A stretch of 64,000 bases of DNA. It comes from Hormiphora californensis (taxonomy: Eukaryota; Ctenophora; Tentaculata; Cydippida; Pleurobrachiidae). Where the stretch lies: positions 3,299,561 to 3,363,560 of the forward strand of contig CM035359.1 of the NCBI GenBank assembly GCA_020137815.1. Direction: 5' to 3'. Shown here piece by piece: positions 56,161 through 64,000 of the stretch; within the stretch, counting starts at the first letter, position 1; each line of letters opens with the position of its first letter. The notes beneath the pieces were generated by a model, which was not told the origin of the DNA, searched no databases, and saw only the letters and a program-made list of their open reading frames with translations. Made by a program: the position numbers and the translations under genes.

Positions 56161-59100
56161 TCATTTATAGAACCCACCGTCCATCTCTAATAATCGATCG
56201 ATCTCTTCGTTACTTAAATTACTGTCCAAAATATCTAACTCAGATTGTTTTGTCGACGGTGATTCCTTCTCCGCTGTTTCGTTCAGATTAGGGATCGATA
56301 AGGGGGGCATGATCTGCTGGTGACTCGCTGATGACGTCATCTGCTGTTGTTGTGACGTCATTATATGTTGTTGCTGTTGTGCAGCCAGGTGGTGGTACAT
56401 AGAGGGATGGTAGGGTTGGGAGGAAGCGGGCATGTAACGACCGTTAGTGCCACCAGGCCCACCAGGTCCTGATGCTGAAGCGGCGGCCGGGGCGCACATC
56501 TGAGAGGGGAGGGAGAGTTAGCAGGAGGTTTGGAGGAAGAGAAAATAGAGGGAGAGTTAGCAGGGGTTTGGAGGGAGAGAAAAGAGAGAGGGAGAGTTTT
56601 TTATAGAATACGATTGAGCAATACAAGGCTAACTTTAGAGGGAACATTATCTGATAGAAGGTTGAACGGGTGGGGGGTTGAACTTACATTGGGACGTCCC
56701 ATGTGGTCCATTGGATATCCTCCCGGCTCTGATTTAGTTACGTGTCCCTCAGTTTTTATCTCTGGAGAAAGAGAGAGATAATGTTATCATAGAGAGAGAG
56801 AATAGCGACGTTATGTTAAGTTATGTAACAACTAACAAAGCTCGAAGAACGGGGTAATGAGAAACGTCACCATTATAGCGACCTTTATTGATCTACAAAA
56901 AACACTACCATGATATCACACCCACCGGCCACCTCACACTATAACTCACTTTGTTGTTGCTGCTGTTGCTGGAACAATTGTTGCTGCTGTTGTAGTGCCA
57001 TCTGTTGCTGTTGCTGCTGATAATACTGTTGGTGGATGAAGTGTTGTTGTTGCTGAGGGGTCATGGGTTGCCCTGCTCGCGCTGCTGCAGCCCACATTTG
57101 TTGCATCATCTGGAGAATGGGGAGGGGGGTTTTAGATCTTGGAGACGGGGAAAGGGGTGTTAGAAAAGGGGGAGGAGGACGGAGGAAGTTGTTAGAGTAG
57201 ATGTTAGGGGAGGTGGAGGAGGGTGTTAGAAAACAGGTTAGAGAAGGGTTAGATCATGGAGACGGGGGAATAGAGGTGTTAGGGAAGGGTTAGAGAAGGC
57301 CGAAGGGGATCACTCACATGAGGATCGTTACTGTTTGGGTGTCGCTGTTGTTGCTGTTGCATCTGGTAATACATTTGCTGCATGTGTTGCTGTTGCTGCT
57401 GCTGGAACAGCATGTAGTTCCTCTGTTGCAACTGTTGCTGGGTTATCTGGTGTTGGTGGTCGGCGCTAATGTAGTGCCCACTGGCCGTCATGTACTGGGG
57501 ACCAGCCGCCTGAGAGGGGAGGGTGTTAGAAAGGGTGGGAACTGGGAACTGAGGGAAGGGAGCTGGAGAGTGGCGAGGGAATTTTAGAAGGGGTGTGAGT
57601 AACTTCAGTAGGGACGAATCTCTCAAGACAGGATTCACTTATCAATTGTGGAAATAGTTATGGTGGAACTAGAGTCAAATCATTTAGAGGCGTCGCTAGT
57701 AAGACCGGTGAGAGTGCTACAGAAATATATAGATAAGATCAACAGAAAGGAATCTTGCGGAGAGTGCCCTATCCAATATATTGTGGAGAGCTATACAACA
57801 GTAACAAAAGAAACGATCAATTTGAAAAAGAAACGATCAATTTCTTGAAAAATTGCTCGTCTCATTTGTTAGATATCAGATCAACATGCACATGCTGGAA
57901 ACATGCTCTGAGTGTAATGTGTAATGTACGGTATTTCGAGTGTTGCAGGTAGCATTTCGAGCAGCTCCAGCAGCAGGGGGGACGCGTTGTTGCTGTCCTG
58001 TTGTCTGTCTTGGTTTCTGTCTCCCTGCATTAACCTGCTGCGGTCCTCCACCGGGTGGGTGGGTCTGAGGTGGTGGACCTCCTCCTGGTCCCGGGGGGTG
58101 TGCCAGTTGGGTCCTCTGGTATTCCAAATCGGCTTGTTTCTGTCGCTTTTCAGACTGAAAAGAGGGAGGGGTTTTAGTTGGTGAGACACCGACTAGTAAT
58201 TACCCAGTAACCATGGTAACCATTCAGTAACCATGGTAACCATTCAGTTACCATGGCTACCATTCAGTAACCATGGCACTACTAAATTACCTGTCTGGCA
58301 TGTTCCTTCAACTTTTTGTTCAGGATCTGTTTGCTAATTTTCTGATCCTCCGGGGGAGCTGCCGATGGAGGAGGCTGGGGAGGGGGTCCCGTTCTGAATC
58401 CTCCACTTGCTCCTATTTTGGAGAAAACTTGGGTTAGATAATAACTCCATATCTTACCTTCCCTAGTATTTGGTAGGTGCTATACAATGCCACAATTCCA
58501 ATTCTTGAGTTTCAGACCAAACTAATTGTGATTTGTGTGCTACCAACTTACCCATAGGTGTAGGTCCATAACCAGGTGACACTGTCACGTTGGGTACTTG
58601 TGGTCGAGATAACATGGTATCAGCACAAGATGTGCTCATCTTGGACCCTGTGTAGTGAACAATTTGAGAAATAGTATCTTTAGTGTAGAGATTATAATTA
58701 GTAGGAGTGTTAATAAGTAGGGATGCTAATTAGGCTACAGATCTAGGAGAGTGTACTATATGATTATCATTTTTCAAGATCTGAATATGAGGGCTACCAT
58801 TGTAACCATTGGTAACCATGGTAACCATGGTAACCAGGGTGGGGGAAGGTTCGTTACCTGATTGCGCCATCTGAAGGTGAGGGGATGAGGGCTGAAGGTT
58901 AGGGAACTGGGAGGATGGAATTCCTGAATTCTTTAATCCAGCAACACTCATGTGGTAGGACGTTCCTGAAAATTGTGTGCCCGTTTAGGAAAAGGGAGAG
59001 CGAAAGGGGGGGGGTGAGACAGAGAGAGGAAACGAGAGTGAAAGGAAGGGGAAACGAGAGTGAAAGGAAGAGGGAGGTAGAGGGTCCATAGATTGCCCTA

Positions 59101-60956
59101 TATTCATAAAATGGATTCTAGAATTGAATTATAAAATTATATTCTAAAATTATCTGCGACATAGTTTCTAAAATTATCTGCCATATGCAGGAGTGAGCTC
59201 TTCAGGGTGACCAAGCGGTCTGGAACAAAACGCTGCCCGCGTGATCACGAAAACAGCAGGCGTTTTTAAACCGCTGTCGATGACAACACTTCCACATACC
59301 TTAGCAGGTAACCATGGTAACCATTGTTACTACATTGGTAACCTTTGTTACTGCATTGGTAACCATGGTAACCATTGTTACTGCATTGGTAACCATGGTA
59401 ACCATGGTAACTACTAACTAATTACCTGGCTGCATTGGTACTGGTTGTCCATTGCTCATCATCAGAATGCCACTTGGCTGAGGACCGCCCATTCCCGGTG
59501 GAAGGGTCGGAACCCTGCCGGGTGGGTTCTGGGTATAAGGAGGGGGCGGTCGAGGTGAACCCCCCGTTGTAGGGATAGATGTCACAACCGCAGCAGGGGT
59601 AACTGTCTCGGGAGCTGCTGCTGTAGAGGTAGCTGTGGTAGCGGAGATGGTGATATTGGGTGGAGGTACCTGGGGGAGTGGGGGTGTTAGCCGCAAAGTT
59701 ATTGTGTAGAATGGGGGAGTGGGGGTGTTACTTGTTAGCCGCAAAGTTATTGTGCGGAATGGGGGAGTGGGGGTGTTACTTGTTAGCCGCAAAGTTATTG
59801 TGCGGAATGGGGGAGTGGGGGTGTTAGCCGCAAAGTTATTGTGCGGAATGGGGGTACCTGAGGGAGTGGGGGTGTTAGCCGCAAAGTTATTGTGCGGAAT
59901 GGGGGTACCTGAGGGAGTGGGGGTGTTAGCCGCAAAGTTATTGTGCGGAATGGGGGTGTTACGCTGGCAAGAAAATATATACGATTGAGCTAGTTCCATA
60001 CTAATTTGATTTCAATCGATATGATCCCTAAAATCTGCACCTTGTTGAGTGGGGAAGGTTGCAGTCGAGGTTTTATATCCCCATTCTGGGGAGGTATACA
60101 GGGAGCCTGTGATTGAGGGGGTACACCGCCAACACCAACTGGCGGCTTCTGATCCTCCCCTTTGTCCCAGTCCTCTCCTCCGCCAAGAAATGACAAATCT
60201 AAGAAGAAATTGCATAATTAATTGATGAATTAATAAATTAATTAGCTTTGTATTCAAAGACTAGTTAAACTACCTCCGTTTTCCATGATGAGGTCACAGT
60301 TTGTGAATATATCATCAAGATCATCGCCGTTCACGTCTTCAATACCATAATTAGGCTTCTTAGACGCACTTTCCAGCTTTGTAGGTGACGGGGACCTCTT
60401 GGCCTAGAAAAAGAGAGAAGGTGGTGGATTAGAGTGGGGGGGGGGGTAAAGAAGTAGCACCGCAAATACATGGCACCTGGCCAGCTGTGTGTCTTGCAAG
60501 TGATTAGTCACTAAGCACCTTGTGCAAAGAAGACTTTTTATTTTGTCTTTGTTGCAAACTGGTATGTGGTCTAACATTGAGTAACTTATTGAGTTTTCTA
60601 AAATTCCCCGAGGACCGAGGTGGGCCCTAAGATCATGTTTTTGTCTTCTGACAAGACAAACTACAAAGTACTAAAATCTACAAGGTATCCGACAAGTAAA
60701 GATCTTTCTACGCTCAAAAGATCGAGTCTCTTTTTTATCTCACCAGAGGGTGGAGCTTTAACCAAGACAATCATTGTTTTTGTATTCCTTTTATGTACAT
60801 TTAATTAATTAATTAATTAATTGATTTTATGACAGATATTCTTTACCCTTCCTATTGACACCATGAGTGTAAAATGAACAATGATTTATTGTGAATTGCG
60901 GCGTGAGTTTGTGTACTCTGTGGTAGAGACAGAAAAATAGAGAGAGAGCGAGAGAG

Positions 60957-60994
<38 letters not shown>

Positions 60995-62602
60995 GGAGAG
61001 AGAGATAGAGAGATTCTTTGGGTACAGGCTGTACCGTACAGCCAATGCTAGCTAACTAAATCACACTACAGACACCCACACGTTGTGTCTGTGTGTAGGG
61101 CGAGATACACAATATAACAAACAATATATTCGAACAATCTACCATTAGATTGTATATATTAGAACAATCTACCAATATACAAGAATGGGAGAGTGAATAG
61201 TGGTATGAGAATAACCGATATTTATGAGGGGGTAGGAGAAGGTAGGGCAAATTATAGGGAGATATAAGTTAGAACATTATCGATTTTTAGGGGGTAGTAC
61301 AGGGTAAGGTGGGGTTGTAGAAAGAATTATTGGGGAAAATAATTACCGATATCTTAGGCTTCACATCTGCCTGTCCGAGGTCTTTGATGGCAGGTTTCTG
61401 CTCCATCATTGTTGTTGGTTGCATCTTTACATGTTGCACTGGTCCGAGCTGAGGGGGGAGTGGGATTAGAATTATAGGAGCTGAGGGAGAGGGAATTGTT
61501 GGGACTGGGGAGAGAGGGGTGGGGTTGTCGGTTGCATCTTTACATGTTGAACTGGTCCGAGCTGAGGGGGGAGTGGGGATTAGAAGTATAGGAGCTGAGG
61601 GAATTGTTGGGACTGGGGAGAGAGGGGTGGGGTTGTCGGTTGCATCTTTACATGTTGCACTGGCCCGAGCTGAGGGGGGAGTGGGGAAAGAGGGTGGGGA
61701 GAGAGGACTAAAATAAAATGCATCCAACAATACACAGACAAGTGATCGCAGACAATTAGTGATATATATCGCACCAACTTGGGGGGGGGGGGATATTTTT
61801 CACCTGTTGGTTCAGTTGGTGAAGATGGGGAGGGGGTTGTTGTTGTTGATGGGCCTGTTGGTGAGGTGGTAACTGCTGACCCTGTAATTAATTATTTAAT
61901 GTTAATTGGGAGATGTAGTTGTAACGATATATGATCCAATATTATTGGAAGCCCATAAATGGCAACAATCACGTATATCAATAACATGCCCAAATATGGT
62001 CATTATATCCATATTTGGACACACACTAGTTACCTGAGGTGGTTTCTGGTGTAACTGTTGTTGGGGAATGATATGTCTCTGTTGGAGCTGATGTGGGTTC
62101 TGTTGTTGTTGAGCTTGGAGATGGGGTTGCTGCTGAGGGTTTCCTGCTTGTGATAAATGAGGTTGTTGAGGATTTCCCGGGGGTTGTAAATGAGGTTGTT
62201 GGGGATTCCCCGGGGCTTGTAAATGAGGTTGTTGAGGATTTCCCGGGGCTTGCAAATGAGGTTGTTGGGGATTTCCCGGGGCTTGTAAATGAGGTTGTTG
62301 AGGATTGCCTTGTTGCTGGAGGTGAGGTTGTGGTAGATGGGGTTGTTGTTGTTGTTGTTGTTGTTGAGGATTTCCTGGGATGCCCCCTGGATAATAACCT
62401 GGGGGGAAAATAATTGGTAAAAACTATGATATCTCTCTATCTATCTCACTTTCTTTCTATATAATGTCTCTCTCTCTCTCTCTCCCTCTCTCTCCCTAGT
62501 TAAAGTAACGATCTTACCTGGGTGGTGCTGTTGATACTGTTGAGGGGTCTGTTGCTGTTGGGCTTGTTGCTGTTCCGGGTGGTGGACGTTATAGTACCCT
62601 CC
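56161..62602 (-). CDS. Gln/Pro-rich nuclear coactivator-like protein, 15 exons, N-terminus missing
   Basis: Exons in order of translation: 62518-62602, 62034-62398, 61804-61881, 61347-61448, 60274-60403, 60042-60198 (±1), 59426-59669, 58858-58965, 58552-58647, 58291-58412, 57930-58154 (its donor may instead be at 58035), 57318-57509, 56950-57109, 56688-56761, 56161-56499; about 825 residues, all junction phases agree. Poly-Gln and Pro stretches dominate, with an internal 11-residue coding repeat (PHLQAPGNPQQ) at 62.1-62.3 kb. Distinct pieces are an acidic hydrophobic patch (NGDDLDDIFTNCDLIMEN...DLSFLG), a basic helix (ISKQILNKKLKEHARQSEKR), sumoylation-like VKPKIS and IKTEG, and a C-terminal ILDSNLSNEEIDRLLEMDGG. 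This is the composition of a transcriptional coactivator; Mastermind-like is one possibility, but the Notch-binding N-terminal helix is not in the window, so the family is not assigned. Confidence 0.8.
58203..58275. repeat. CAGTAACCATGGTAACCATT repeats in an intron
   Basis: Four copies of CCATGGTAACCATTCAGTAA. X-box-like palindromes; see also 58793-58840 and 59305-59420. Confidence 0.85.
59305..59420. repeat. GGTAACCATGGTAACCATTGTTACTGCATT minisatellite
   Basis: About four copies of a 30-40 bp unit with TAACCATGGTAACCATTGTT, immediately 3' of the donor of exon 59426-59669 (minus strand). Confidence 0.88.
59665..59965. repeat. ~55-bp minisatellite overlapping the acceptor of exon 59426-59669
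   Basis: Five to six units of GGGAGTGGGGGTGTTAGCCG / CAAAGTTATTGTGCGGAATG. The genuine acceptor ACTCCCCCAG/GTACC and two units with ACTCCCTCAG/GTACC share the splice site; the other units have lost it. Confidence 0.92.
61440..61695. repeat. ~115-bp repeat, three copies, containing the acceptor of exon 61347-61448
   Basis: On the minus strand each copy has CACTCCCCCCTCAG/CTCGG then CAGTGCAACATGTAAAGATG, that is, the splice acceptor plus about 32 exon bases. Confidence 0.94.
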
Positions 62603-63269
62603 CTAAATGAGAGTATAATTAGTACAGTTATGTGTTAACTAATTATTGTATTGTACTTCTGCAATACAGTACAATCATTAGTACAGTGGGTTAATAACAG
62701 TAATGAAGGGTGTGAACAGGGCAAGAGTGGCCAAAATCCCCCCAAGCTCCGCTGGATCCACCAGCCCTAGGGTATGGGCGGGCAGTGGTCACACATTACT
62801 GTGTGCAGAATGGAACACGAATTTTCAACACCACAGGCGCCGAAAAAAACGGTCTAAGAAGTAAAGAAACGCAAAAAATAAGGGGCACAGTAAAAGAAGG
62901 AGGTACGAACATTAGGGATTCACAGTCGCTGAAGTTGTTTTGTTAGGCGTGGTTTCAATGACAACTTTTTTATTTGATTCTTCCCCTCTCTCTCTATCTA
63001 TCTTTCGTTGTTTTCCGGCTCTGAACATCTCTCTCTCTCTCTCTCTTTGCTCTTTCTCTCTAGTTTCTCTTTCTCTCGCATGTCTCTTTTTCTTTCTCTC
63101 TCTTTTTCCCTCTAAATCTAAATTGTCCTTTTTTTTAATCAAACCCCACTGTCCCTTACAATAATTCTAAAGACGAAAGAAATTAAAATGTAAATTTCAA
63201 TGTATCAAATTTACGCTCGAAACTAAACCAAATCTTACATCAGCAAAAAAGAGACACCCGTGCAGACAC

Positions 63270-63340
<71 letters not shown>

Positions 63341-63521
63341 AGAGAGAGAGGGAGAGAGAGAGAGAGAAAGCACAAACACAAATACACTTGACTGGTTCAC
63401 ACGATGCCACGTGACTCAAATACTCCACTTTTATTGGCTGACACAGCACCACGTGGACTGGAAGATTTGCACCGATTGGTTGAAGAGCGTGCTGTGTGGA
63501 TGTATGAGTTCAATTAACATG

Positions 63522-63603
<82 letters not shown>

Positions 63604-63666
63604 GTGCGCTTCCTTGTACATTTGTGAGTGTTCCATACCTCAAATCACACCACATACATGTAGGAG

Positions 63667-63742
<76 letters not shown>

Positions 63743-64000
63743 GGGGAGGAGAAGAGAGACGTTGCAACAGGTGTAACTGTATGTATTTCTTTCTCTCACA
63801 TATGCTATCTCTCTCCCCATCTTTACCTCCTTATTTGTTTCTCTCACTAACAAATCACCAGGGAAAGGATTCTAAGGAATAACTCTTTTAAATTATCTGA
63901 TCAAAGATAGATTATCCGAACTATGATATTTAGCACGCAGAATTCATGAAAAGACTTCCTCTCTTTAGTGATATAGTGGGTAAAGGGTCGCCGCCGAGAA
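62603..64000. other. Upstream region of the Gln-rich gene: simple repeats, no further exon recognised
   Basis: (GA)n at 63276-63370 and 63666-63740, (GT)n at 63523-63605, pyrimidine tract 62985-63115. The next upstream exon or first exon must lie here unrecognised or beyond 64000. Confidence 0.6.

Noticed and set aside
59205-59245. tRNA-like A-box (TGACCAAGCGGTC)
   Set aside because: No matching B-box or cloverleaf could be built downstream; at most a tRNA-derived fragment.
56161-62602. Firm naming of the Gln-rich gene as Mastermind, CRTC or Mediator subunit
   Set aside because: Only low-complexity and short acidic motifs are visible; the diagnostic N-terminal domain is outside the window.

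Overview
This is eukaryotic nuclear DNA, most likely from a non-bilaterian animal. The genes carry many short GT-AG introns. The gene set includes an ionotropic-glutamate-receptor-type ligand domain, ShKT cysteine-knot domains (one on the tail of a papain-family protease), small Cys-rich/Pro-rich membrane proteins, tafazzin, TFIIF-alpha, an SDR and a Golgi-type glycosyltransferase. A cnidarian or ctenophore would fit, but the sequence alone does not decide the taxon. Roughly half of the window is repeats: microsatellites, minisatellites, and many short palindromic DNA-transposon derivatives with recognisable terminal inverted repeats (TIRs) and target-site duplications (TSDs).

Layout. 1-2.4 kb: an open minus-strand ORF that leaves the window, a 505-bp (GT)n tract and two exons of a Cys-rich gene (-). 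2.6-3.9 kb: cathepsin-like protease with a ShKT tail (-). 4.6-9.6 kb: an 11-exon glutamate-receptor amino-terminal-domain gene (-) with no channel exons. 10.4-19.5 kb: three tandem copies of an FBXW5-like F-box/WD gene (+), one intact and two frameshifted, in a unit that also carries the 5' end of an ABHD-type hydrolase; the full-length hydrolase follows the third copy at 19.5-20.7 kb. 21-22.3 kb: GTF2F1 (+). 22.55-26.5 kb: complete six-exon tafazzin (+). 26.7-33.2 kb: a two-exon GT4-type glycosyltransferase (+) lying between inverted arrays of a TACGTCTA-type repeat. 33.3-36.7 kb: tandemly duplicated Cys-rich transmembrane proteins (-). 37-39.2 kb: a large foldback element with TTAA target duplications. 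40.5-41.2 kb: a 17-bp minisatellite. 42.4-47.4 kb: complete eight-exon SDR dehydrogenase (+), its introns filled with nested elements. 48-49.9 kb: Glu-rich protein ending in two ShKT domains (-). 51-52.9 kb: 5'-truncated LINE with RNase H. 56.2-62.6 kb: at least 15 exons of a Gln-rich nuclear coactivator-like gene (-).

The most unusual feature recurs across the window. In at least five genes a minisatellite sits exactly on an exon-intron junction, and its repeat unit contains the splice site plus the first or last exon bases. The real splice site is therefore one member of a tandem array of 2 to 16 near-identical sites. Tafazzin exon 3 has this at both ends. I reconstructed the exons by hand from splice consensus, phase and family similarity; phases agree across all junctions reported for tafazzin, the SDR, the glutamate-receptor gene and the Gln-rich gene. 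Several essential-looking genes (GTF2F1, the hydrolase) contain single-base frameshifts, so residual assembly errors are possible.
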